Shown: positions 1-6,343 of the stretch, piece by piece
How the letters are laid out: every line of letters starts with the position of its first letter
How positions within the stretch are numbered: position 1 is the first letter of the stretch
Position numbers and translations under genes: made by a program
Assembly (NCBI RefSeq): GCF_000591415.1
Contig: NZ_JEMF01000020.1
Location: 1-49,263, forward strand
Source of the DNA: Cobetia crustatorum
GTDB lineage: Bacteria > Pseudomonadota > Gammaproteobacteria > Pseudomonadales > Halomonadaceae
Reading direction: 5' to 3'
Length of the DNA stretch: 49,263 nt
Notes under the pieces: generated by a model
The model's database searches: none
Told to the model about the DNA's origin: nothing
Seen by the model: the letters and a program-made list of their open reading frames with translations, nothing else

Positions 1-12
1 TTTTTAAAGAGC
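1..12 (-). promoter_or_regulatory. rRNA-operon leader boxA-like element
   Basis: On the minus strand this reads GCTCTTTAAAAA, which closely resembles the boxA antitermination element of gammaproteobacterial rRNA leaders (core GCTCTTTAA). It lies about 25 nt downstream of two tandem sigma70-type promoters facing the same way. This implies an rRNA operon starting just left of the window. The rRNA genes themselves are not visible. Confidence 0.6.
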
Positions 13-35
13 GTCGCTATTAAGCGAGGAGGCAT

Positions 36-63
36 ATTCTACCAGGAACGCTTGAGAAGTCAA
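36..63 (-). promoter_or_regulatory. sigma70 promoter, proximal of two (putative rrn P2)
   Basis: On the minus strand the -35 box TTGACT (58-63) and -10 box TAGAAT (36-41) are separated by 16 bp. The -10 box is identical to that of the second promoter about 120 bp upstream, and the 16-bp spacer is also the same. Tandem promoters followed by boxA are the typical layout of rRNA operons. Confidence 0.65.
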
Positions 64-155
64 GCACTTGGTGATGAGTCAGTCGACTGCCTCTAAGCAT
101 CATCAAGCAGTGAGGGGGCGATGCCCGTTCACGTGTTCCGTAAGGTGTGCGGCGT

Positions 156-183
156 ATTCTAGCGAATCTGCCGGGATTGTCAA
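156..183 (-). promoter_or_regulatory. sigma70 promoter, distal of two (putative rrn P1)
   Basis: On the minus strand the -35 box is a perfect TTGACA (178-183), followed by a 16-bp spacer and -10 box TAGAAT (156-161). The minus strand is T-rich just upstream of the -35 box (about 184-230), which is compatible with an UP element. A GC-rich stretch after the -10 box could be the stringent-control discriminator. Confidence 0.7.
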
Positions 184-503
184 GCGATGCATTTCGAAGA
201 GACTTGAAAAACATCAATCGAAACAATCACCTGCACACCTCTTTCACCGCTGGTAACGCCATGCGTCCCCGGCAGCGGATGCGTACTTTACGCACCGGGC
301 CGGTTCAGCGCAAGGCCTTTTGGGAAGAAATGTCGCAAAAACCGCACATGGCCACCATACCTCTCAACATGGCTATTGCTAGACGTGCATCGAGGCCTCC
401 TTTAGCGTCGCTGCTTTCTCTAGAGCCTGTACCGATCCACTCTTATAGAGAGTGGATGCTACCGCTCGGCCGACGGCCATCTCACAGACACTACCCACCA
501 CAA
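184..503. other. intergenic region between rrn promoters and cobA end
   Basis: I see no convincing gene in these 320 bases. They hold the upstream part of the rRNA promoter region and a 9-bp perfect stem (435-443 with 449-457, loop TATAG). That stem lies about 46 nt beyond the cobA stop codon and could end the nasA-cobA transcript, but it lacks a clear U-tract on the minus strand. Confidence 0.5.
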
Positions 504-1376
504 TCAGACACGGCGTCGGCAGTGGGTGCCCAGCCAGCGTTCTACCATGTTATCCAGAGTGCCATGTAGCGTCTGTTGTGCGGAGAGGCTGGCATTGGCA
601 ATCAGCATCATCGGCCAGTCTGCCGGTAGACCATGTCGCTTTAGTTCCTCGCAGATCACGTCGAGTCGATTGAGCCCCATATAGAAGACGAGTGTTTCAT
701 CGCAACGTGCCAGCTGCGCCCACTCTGGCTGCTCATCCTGGTGGCATAGCTGCGCGGTCACGAAGCGTAGTCGCTGGGCATGAGCGCGATCCGTCAAGGG
801 CATACCCAACGCGGCGGCCGCACCGGAGGCCGCCGTGATTCCCGGCACGACATGCCGTGTTACCCCAGCAGCATCGAGAGCCGACAGCTCTTCTCCCATC
901 CGCCCAAAGACACCGGGGTCTCCTCCCTTGAGCCGGACGACACGCATGCCCTCCCCCGCCAGGCGTACCATCAGAGCACCTATTTCGGATTGAGCCACAC
1001 TGTGATTGCCACACGCCTTACCGACGTAATAGCGCTCACAATGTGCCGGCAGCTGCGCGAGAATTTCATCACCGACCAGGCGATCGTAAACAACAGCATC
1101 AGCAGCGTTCAGCATTCGCCAGGCTTTCATCGTCATAAGATCAGGATCACCCGGCCCAGCCCCTACCAATGCGACCTGCCCCGGCAGAAAGCCCTCCCAT
1201 ACCGGCGAGATCGCATTGGTATCACTACGCAGGCCTCGCGCCCCCACCTGTGCCGCGAACCCAAGACGTACCGTCAACGCCTCACGTAACGTGGTGAGCA
1301 ACGACAGTGTGACCGATGACACAATGATCGGTGACATGGCTTCACGCCAATTCCAGCGACGTATCAGTACGCTCAT
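504..1376 (-). CDS. cobA: uroporphyrinogen-III C-methyltransferase (SUMT)
   Basis: This enzyme methylates uroporphyrinogen III at C2 and C7 with S-adenosylmethionine to give precorrin-2, the precursor of siroheme, which is the cofactor of nitrite reductase NirB. The 290-residue protein shows the SUMT motifs GAGPGDPDL near the start of the methylase domain and VVRLKGGDPGVFGR further on, plus PGITAASGAAA. I chose the ATG at 1376 because GAGGAG stands 7 nt upstream; an open frame continues to 1493 but that part overlaps the preceding coding sequence. About 60 residues precede the methylase core. It is the last gene of the leftward nasA unit and overlaps the end of the NasA C-terminal frame by about 35 nt, suggesting cotranscription with nitrate reductase. 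Confidence 0.9.
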   Translation of the reverse strand: MSVLIRRWNWREAMSPIIVSSVTLSLLTTLREALTVRLGFAAQVGARGLRSDTNAISPVWEGFLPGQVALVGAGPGDPDLMTMKAWRMLNAADAVVYDRLVGDEILAQLPAHCERYYVGKACGNHSVAQSEIGALMVRLAGEGMRVVRLKGGDPGVFGRMGEELSALDAAGVTRHVVPGITAASGAAAALGMPLTDRAHAQRLRFVTAQLCHQDEQPEWAQLARCDETLVFYMGLNRLDVICEELKRHGLPADWPMMLIANASLSAQQTLHGTLDNMVERWLGTHCRRRV

Positions 1377-1536
1377 GAGAACGCTCCTCTTCAACAATAC
1401 GTTTGAGTTCAGGGAGGCACGAGCCACAACGGGTGCCACACGCCAGGCGTGCACCGAGTGATTCAACCGTGGTATCGCCAGCTTGGATGGCATTGCGAAT
1501 AGTGGCTTCCCCTACCTGATGACAGGCGCAAATCAT
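1342..1536 (-). CDS. nasA: C-terminal BFD-like [2Fe-2S] domain of nitrate reductase, displaced by a frameshift
   Basis: This 64-residue frame is a BFD-type [2Fe-2S] domain: CACHQVGE near the start and CGTRCGSCLPELK later supply four cysteines. In NasA proteins this domain is normally fused to the C-terminus of the molybdoenzyme. Here its ATG overlaps the nasA stop codon (ATGA). Reading this frame further upstream gives PSGQADAGA directly before the ATG, a natural linker, so it continues nasA after loss of one base near 1562. The alternative is a genuine separate small ferredoxin-like gene translated by coupling. I think a frameshift, real or from sequencing, is more likely. Confidence 0.75.
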   Translation of the reverse strand: MICACHQVGEATIRNAIQAGDTTVESLGARLACGTRCGSCLPELKRIVEEERSHERTDTSLELA

Positions 1537-4232
1537 CGCTCCCGCATCAGCCTGACCCGAAGGCGACCCGCCAATAGACTGCGTCGCTCACGTGGTGCGA
1601 GCTGATCGGTGGCGAAGCACTCCCCCAGCCAGGCAACGTTGGGCTGACGGAATTCGCGTGAGGATGACGGCGCGACTCTCAGCCACCATTTCAGCCGCCC
1701 TTCCACGAGACCTGCCGCACGCAACTCCTTGTGTGTTGTGTCTTCTCCCCATAGATCAGCGGATATGCCTAGCTGCTCATCGCACCAGCGCTGCCAATCG
1801 GGCTGGCCACCTCCTGCCAGTTGGTAGCGCACCAGAGTGTCCTGCGGAATGCGCGCCCAGTAGCAACCGTCCAATGCTTCAATCGCCGCCGCAAAGGCAC
1901 TGCGACTACCCAGCAGTTCGGGTGCCAACAGTAATGTCGCCTGCCACTCACTTTCCAACGCAATCACTTCCACTGCGCCATGTTTGGACTCTGGCTGACC
2001 AGAGAACGGATCCGTCAACCCTGCCAGCAGCGCGCCGGCACGACCATGGCTCGCGAAGTGGTCATTCCAATGCATTGGAATAAAGACCTCGCCTGCGCGC
2101 TGCCCACTGGAAATATGCACCCGTGCTCGATAGTCACCGCGTATGGCACCCCGCGCATCACGACTGAGCAGGCGCGCCAACATACCGTCTTCCAGCTTTC
2201 GCGCCTGAGCATCACGTGCGTGCAACTCGATATAGGGTTCAGCACGATGATTCATCAGTCGTGCACTGCGTGCTGTACGCGTCATGGTGTGCCACTGATC
2301 GCGTATCCGACCGGTATTGAGTCGCAATGGCGCTGCATCACTCAGCTGTTGATGAGGTTGTTGAGGCGTCACCGGCACCAGACGTGCGCGGCCGTTAGGT
2401 GTATTGAAAGTGGCATCTTCAAATAAGCGTCGCGTACCGACGAGATCACCCTGCGCATTACGGTATACAGGCCACTGGATCGGGATCAGGTCGTCATAGC
2501 CTTGACAGCCTAACTCCGCCAGCGGCGAGATATTGAATAGCCGCTTCACACAGGGAAGCTCATCACTCATGCGCTTGCCTGCCTTTGCACGCGGCGTGGC
2601 ATTCCGGTAGCCGGAAAGCCGAGCATGCTCACGAAAGATGGCGTGCGGTCCTGCATAGCTGAAGGCCTGCTCATAGCCCATACGCTTGCCAACTTCCGCC
2701 AGCTGCCACCAGTCGTGACGCGCTTCACCTGGTGGCACAAGCAAACCGCGCTGTCTCGAGATGCGCCGTTCGGAGTTGGTGACGGTGCCATCCTTCTCAC
2801 TCCAGCTACTCGCCGGCAGTATCACATCGGCATACGCCAGAGTGTCGCTATCGCTCACACAGTCGGAGACGATCACCAGCGGACAACGTGCCAATGCCGA
2901 ACGTACCGCCTCTGAGTCTGGCAGGCTGACAGCAGGGTTGGTCGCCATCACCCACAGTGCCTGAATCTCACCGCGCCCCAATGCCGCGAACATCTCCACC
3001 GCTTTATGGCCCGGCCCTTCGGGAAGATTCGGTGCCTGCCAGAATTCGCTGACCAGCGTCCGCGCACCGGGAGTGTCGTAATCCATATGGGCTGCCAGCT
3101 GATTGGCCAGCCCTCCAACCTCGCGCCCGCCCATGGCATTGGGCTGACCCGTAATCGAGAATGGGCCCGCTCCCGGCAGCCCAAGCTTGCCGCCCGCCAG
3201 ATGGCAATTGATGATCGCGTTGCCCTTGTCGGTACCACTGGTCGACTGATTGATTCCTTGGGAGAAAAGCGTCACCACATGCAGCTGAGTCGTGAACCAG
3301 TAATAGAAGGTCTCGAGACGCTCGACGTCCACATCGCAGTCGCGCGCGATGGCTGCCAGCGAACAGTCGTCCACCTTGGCTGCCTTGAGTGCCGCATCGA
3401 AGCCTTGGGTATGTGCCTCAAGATAGAGGCGATCCATCCGTCCGCGCTCCGCCATATACGCCAGCAAGCCGTTGAACAGCCGCGCATCACTGCCGGGGCG
3501 AACCCCAAGATAGAGGTCGGCGATTTCACAGCTATCAGTCACACGCGGATCGATCACCACGATGCGCAGTAGAGGATTGTCGATTCGGGCCTGCTTGAGG
3601 CGCTGAAACAGCACCGGGTGATTCCAGGCCAGATTGCTGCCAACCAATACCACCAGCTCAGCACTCTCGAGATCTTCGTAGCTGCACGGCACGGCATCAG
3701 CCCCGAAGGCGCGCTTATGTGCAACCACTGCGGAGGCCATACACAGACGTGAATTGGTATCCAGATGTGGCGTACCTACAAAGCCCTTGAACAGCTTGTT
3801 GGCCAGATAGTAGTCCTCTGTCAGCAACTGCCCCGAGAGATAGGCCGCGATGCACTCCGCGCCATGCGTCTCGCGGAGCGCACTAAAGCGTGTCGCGATC
3901 AAGTCCAGCGCAGTATCCCAACTCACCTCACGCAGAACGCCTGCCGCATCGCGAACCTGTGGATGCGTCAGCCGCCCCTGTGGTGACAGTGTCTCGGCAA
4001 GAGCCGACCCCTTGACACACAGCCGACCATAATTGGCAGGATGTCGAGTATCGCCAGCCAGTGACACGATACGCGGCCCGCTCTCACTATCCTCCCACTC
4101 AAGCGTGACTCCACAGCCCACACCACAATAAGGGCATGTCGTGGCGGTGCAATGCGTGGCTTTCACTGACGGTGTCGCGCTCTCAGTAGTCGCACGCATT
4201 TCCTGCGCTACTGGACGATTGCTGGCCTGCAT
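1533..4232 (-). CDS. nasA: assimilatory nitrate reductase catalytic subunit
   Basis: NasA reduces nitrate to nitrite in the cytoplasm with bis-MGD molybdenum and Fe-S centres. The N-terminal [4Fe-4S] site is clear: CPYCGVGCG plus LCVKG (about C33, C36, C40, C72). The molybdopterin oxidoreductase core follows, with GQPNAMGGREVGG and a C-terminal molydopterin-dinucleotide-binding region containing LNTGRIRDQWHTMTRT. I prefer the ATG at 4232, which has GGGGAG 8 nt upstream; 4238 is the alternative. The frame stops (LMRER*) just before the expected C-terminal [2Fe-2S] domain, which sits in another frame; see the separate entry. A strong terminator lies 28 nt before the start, so expression probably needs antitermination. 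It is followed by cobA. Confidence 0.92.
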   Translation of the reverse strand: MQASNRPVAQEMRATTESATPSVKATHCTATTCPYCGVGCGVTLEWEDSESGPRIVSLAGDTRHPANYGRLCVKGSALAETLSPQGRLTHPQVRDAAGVLREVSWDTALDLIATRFSALRETHGAECIAAYLSGQLLTEDYYLANKLFKGFVGTPHLDTNSRLCMASAVVAHKRAFGADAVPCSYEDLESAELVVLVGSNLAWNHPVLFQRLKQARIDNPLLRIVVIDPRVTDSCEIADLYLGVRPGSDARLFNGLLAYMAERGRMDRLYLEAHTQGFDAALKAAKVDDCSLAAIARDCDVDVERLETFYYWFTTQLHVVTLFSQGINQSTSGTDKGNAIINCHLAGGKLGLPGAGPFSITGQPNAMGGREVGGLANQLAAHMDYDTPGARTLVSEFWQAPNLPEGPGHKAVEMFAALGRGEIQALWVMATNPAVSLPDSEAVRSALARCPLVIVSDCVSDSDTLAYADVILPASSWSEKDGTVTNSERRISRQRGLLVPPGEARHDWWQLAEVGKRMGYEQAFSYAGPHAIFREHARLSGYRNATPRAKAGKRMSDELPCVKRLFNISPLAELGCQGYDDLIPIQWPVYRNAQGDLVGTRRLFEDATFNTPNGRARLVPVTPQQPHQQLSDAAPLRLNTGRIRDQWHTMTRTARSARLMNHRAEPYIELHARDAQARKLEDGMLARLLSRDARGAIRGDYRARVHISSGQRAGEVFIPMHWNDHFASHGRAGALLAGLTDPFSGQPESKHGAVEVIALESEWQATLLLAPELLGSRSAFAAAIEALDGCYWARIPQDTLVRYQLAGGGQPDWQRWCDEQLGISADLWGEDTTHKELRAAGLVEGRLKWWLRVAPSSSREFRQPNVAWLGECFATDQLAPRERRSLLAGRLRVRLMRER

Positions 4233-4260
4233 CAACATCACTCCCCTGGCATTGCGCCAC

Positions 4261-4314
4261 AAAAAAGGCGCCTGATGACCGAGCACGTAAAATGTGCGGT
4301 CATCAGGCGCCTTT
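4261..4314 (-). terminator. attenuator terminator in nasA leader
   Basis: On the minus strand an 18-bp perfect stem (4297-4314 with 4264-4281) is followed by six T. It ends about 28 nt before the nasA start, inside the leader rather than after a gene, so it should block nasA transcription unless relieved. The inner loop also contains CAC/GTG pairing. The stem core GGCGCCTG is shared with the terminator in the opposite leader. This is the expected place for the terminator of a NasR/NasT-type antitermination system. Confidence 0.85.
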
Positions 4315-4370
4315 GCCTGTCGCTCACGAAAAGATTGAGCTGAATCATTACTGCATACGGAATATTGGCT

Positions 4371-4394
4371 GACATGACCGCCGTTGGCCAGATC
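4371..4394 (-). promoter_or_regulatory. hexaloop hairpin, candidate ANTAR recognition element (nasA leader)
   Basis: On the minus strand GATCTGGCC and GGTCATGTC pair (8 of 9 positions) around a six-base loop AACGGC. The loop has A at position 1 and G at position 4, the reported signature of RNA bound by ANTAR antiterminators such as NasR. Directly upstream (4391-4420) a longer hairpin with a 9-nt loop could be its partner, although the two overlap by 4 nt. The 3' arm CGGTCAT could also pair with ATGACCG of the terminator's 5' arm. Confidence 0.5.
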
Positions 4395-4455
4395 AAGCAA
4401 GTCCCTATCCCTTGTTGACCCACCAGCAAACTCAGTATGCGAATACTGTACAGAC

Positions 4456-4470
4456 GCAGATAACAGGCCA
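4456..4470 (-). promoter_or_regulatory. candidate sigma54 promoter for nasA
   Basis: On the minus strand the sequence TGGCCTGTTATCTGC has GG and GC exactly 10 bp apart, as in -24/-12 promoters, and matches TGGC and TGC of the consensus. The middle matches poorly. Transcription would start near 4445, leaving a leader of about 210 nt that contains the hexaloop hairpin and the terminator. Confidence 0.4.
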
Positions 4471-4558
4471 CCCAACCATATTAGCTCACAATAACAATGC
4501 CTTATATGTATTCAGTCCCGTAAAAAGTAGCTCAGGCGCCCTTCGCTACCGGCAGAGC

Positions 4559-4599
4559 GCACCAGTAAAGCGCGCCACAGGCATCCCCTGCACCAGTAA
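4559..4599. promoter_or_regulatory. paired GCACCAGTAA repeats, NtrC-like half sites
   Basis: The 10-mer GCACCAGTAA occurs at 4559-4568 and again at 4590-4599, a 31-bp step, close to three helical turns. GCACCA matches the left half of NtrC sites (TGCACCA...TGGTGCA); the right halves are poor. The pair sits between the two candidate sigma54 promoters, about 90-145 bp from each, a normal enhancer distance. Confidence 0.4.
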
Positions 4600-4691
4600 C
4601 CCACGGCCTCGGCCTGATGACATGCCCTGACGCAGAGGCCATCGAATCAATAACGATACAACCTCATGATAAACCGCAACTTTTATCATGA

Positions 4692-4707
4692 CGGCATCAA
4701 ATTCGCT
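4692..4707 (+). promoter_or_regulatory. candidate sigma54 promoter for the NasC-like/nirBD operon
   Basis: CGGCATCAAATTCGCT has GG (4693-4694) and GC (4705-4706) separated by 10 bp and keeps the GGCA and GCT parts of the -24/-12 consensus. Transcription would begin near 4718, a few bases before the hexaloop hairpin and about 230 nt before the first gene. The match is moderate; the argument rests on position as much as on sequence. Confidence 0.38.
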
Positions 4708-4723
4708 CTGTTATCGCCAGGTT

Positions 4724-4739
4724 GAGTCAATGACGACTC
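4724..4739 (+). promoter_or_regulatory. hexaloop hairpin, candidate ANTAR recognition element (nirB leader)
   Basis: GAGTC and GACTC form a perfect 5-bp stem around the six-base loop AATGAC, with A at position 1 and G at position 4, the ANTAR RNA signature. It lies at the 5' end of the predicted leader. I could not find a clean second hexaloop hairpin between it and the terminator at 4864. Confidence 0.45.
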
Positions 4740-4863
4740 CGGATCGAATGCCCTACGGTGCACACCTGCGCTCGAGAGGCTGTCGATTCGCCATACCTGA
4801 TGCAGCGCCTAGCCCCTCGGGACTGCACCTCGCATATCCAATGCTTAGCCATCATTTTCAGGC

Positions 4864-4919
4864 AAAGGCGCCTGCTCGACGTCGTGTTCATCACGGCGCC
4901 GTGCAGGCGCCTTTTTTTT
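4864..4919 (+). terminator. attenuator terminator in the NasC-like/nirB leader
   Basis: AAAGGCGCCTGC (4864-4875) pairs perfectly with GCAGGCGCCTTT (4903-4914) and is followed by eight T (4912-4919). An inner stem (CGTCGTG with CACGGCG, including one G-T pair) extends it around the loop TTCAT. It ends about 32 nt before the ATG at 4952, with no gene in front of it, and shares the GGCGCCTG core with the nasA-leader terminator. Read-through must be controlled for the operon to be expressed. Confidence 0.88.
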
Positions 4920-4951
4920 ATGCGCAAGACGCATCATCGCAAGGAGGCAGC

Positions 4952-6343
4952 ATGCAGCAGCCATCTTCCCTCGGCGACTCAGCGGCCATTGCCACACTCT
5001 CGCCCGAGCCCCTCTCCGCGGAGCTCGTGATCATCGGCCACGGCATGGCGGCCCAGAAGATTCTGGAGCAGCTGGTCACCCTCGTGTCGAACCGCAGGCT
5101 CGCGTGGCCGGTACTGGTGATAGGCGAAGAGCCATGTTTGCCATACAACCGCATTCAGCTCTCGCCCCTGCTAGCCGGTGAAGTCAACGTCAGCAGCCTG
5201 ACCAGTCAGACCGATGATTGGTTCAAGCGTCATGGCATCACGCGACTCAGTGGTGATCCGGTCGTGAAAATCAAGCGCGATACCCGCCAGCTGATCATGC
5301 TCAGCGGTCGGCGTCTGGCCTATCAGCGCCTGATCATCGCGACCGGATCGCGCCCTGCGTTACCTCTCTCTCTTCCGGCCTCCCGTCAGGCATGGCCTGA
5401 GGGCCTGATGGGCTTTCGAGAGCTGAAGGATGTCGAGCAGATGCGCGTCGCGTGCAGCAAGGGCGGCCACGCGCTCGTGATCGGCGGCGGACTGCTGGGC
5501 CTCGAAGCGGCCGAGGGACTCCGCAAGCGCGGCCTCGACGTCACGCTACTCCAGCGCAGCGAACGACTGATGAATCGCCAACTGGATGATACGGCCGCCG
5601 GGCTACTCGCACAGGCGCTTGAAAGCCGTGGACTTCACATCATCACCAATGCCCATCTAGATCAGTGGCTCCAGGCATCGGATGGTCGCATCACTGGCGT
5701 ACGCCTCACCGATGGCCGCGAGCTGAAGGCCGATCTGACCGTCGCCGCCACTGGCATTCGCCCCGAGATGTCGCTGGCGCAGGCCGCTGGCCTGAGATGC
5801 CAGCGCGCGATCTGTGTCGATGACCATCTGCGCACCAGCGATCCCCATATTCACGCACTGGGTGAGTGTTGCGAAGTGGACGGCGAAACCTTCGGGCTGA
5901 TCGAACCCATCTGGGCGCAAATAGAGGTACTGGCCCGCCAACTTCTCGAATTACCGACAGCGCCCTATCGCAATGCCCCACTCGCGACCCGCCTCAAGGT
6001 CAGCGGTATCGACCTCTATAGCTGTGGCGAACTTGTCCCAGCCAGTGGCGATGAAGTGCTGGTCTATCAAGACTTCACCCTCAACGACTATCGCCGCCTG
6101 CTGCTGCGCGACAACCGTCTGATCGGTGCCGTGCTCTACGGCGACGTCAGTGCTGGCAATGCGTTATTCGAGGCACTCAAGTCGGGGACGCCACTGGCAG
6201 AGATTCGCGAAGACCTGCTGTTCTCACCCGAAGAAGCACTCGAACGCCTTGAGGCTACAGCACCTCCACCGTCCGACGATCCCAACACTGCCCTACGCGA
6301 TACCGCACACACTCCACCTGACTCTCTTGAGGAAGCCGCATGA
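4952..6343 (+). CDS. FAD/NAD(P)H-dependent electron-transfer subunit of assimilatory nitrate reductase (NasC-like)
   Basis: This 463-residue flavoprotein belongs to the pyridine nucleotide-disulphide oxidoreductase family. It probably passes electrons from NAD(P)H to NasA, like Klebsiella NasC. The FAD-binding motif VIIGHGMAA is near residue 30, the NAD-binding motif VIGGGLLGLEAAEGL near residue 175, and a conserved ATGIRPE near residue 265. It resembles the N-terminal half of NirB but lacks the siroheme part and the BFD domain. The ATG at 4952 has AAGGAGG 4 nt upstream. The open frame extends to 4688, but that part spans the leader terminator. It overlaps nirB by 4 nt (ATGA). Its exact role rests on context. 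Confidence 0.82.
   Translation: MQQPSSLGDSAAIATLSPEPLSAELVIIGHGMAAQKILEQLVTLVSNRRLAWPVLVIGEEPCLPYNRIQLSPLLAGEVNVSSLTSQTDDWFKRHGITRLSGDPVVKIKRDTRQLIMLSGRRLAYQRLIIATGSRPALPLSLPASRQAWPEGLMGFRELKDVEQMRVACSKGGHALVIGGGLLGLEAAEGLRKRGLDVTLLQRSERLMNRQLDDTAAGLLAQALESRGLHIITNAHLDQWLQASDGRITGVRLTDGRELKADLTVAATGIRPEMSLAQAAGLRCQRAICVDDHLRTSDPHIHALGECCEVDGETFGLIEPIWAQIEVLARQLLELPTAPYRNAPLATRLKVSGIDLYSCGELVPASGDEVLVYQDFTLNDYRRLLLRDNRLIGAVLYGDVSAGNALFEALKSGTPLAEIREDLLFSPEEALERLEATAPPPSDDPNTALRDTAHTPPDSLEEAA

Larger units (their letters stand above)
4239..4951. other. divergent nas regulatory region
   Basis: These roughly 710 bases separate leftward nasA from the rightward NasC-like gene and hold no convincing gene. 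They contain two leaders with a terminator immediately before each first gene, a hexaloop hairpin in each, GG-N10-GC sigma54-spaced motifs on each strand (4456-4470 minus; 4692-4707 plus), a CAGTAT/ATACTG inverted repeat (4436-4451), and two GCACCAGTAA repeats near the middle. Open frames that run through it start upstream of the terminators and have poor coding character. Confidence 0.7.

Noticed and set aside
147-569. 140-codon open frame near the left end
   Set aside because: It overlaps the rRNA promoters and the cobA end and shows no protein-like pattern.
4436-4451. CAGTAT/ATACTG inverted repeat as an operator
   Set aside because: Only 6 bp arms, near the predicted nasA transcript start; could be chance, so it is mentioned only as part of the regulatory region.
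4688-4951. N-terminal extension of the NasC-like protein
   Set aside because: It would span the leader hairpin and terminator; ATG 4952 has an excellent ribosome site and starts at the family fold.
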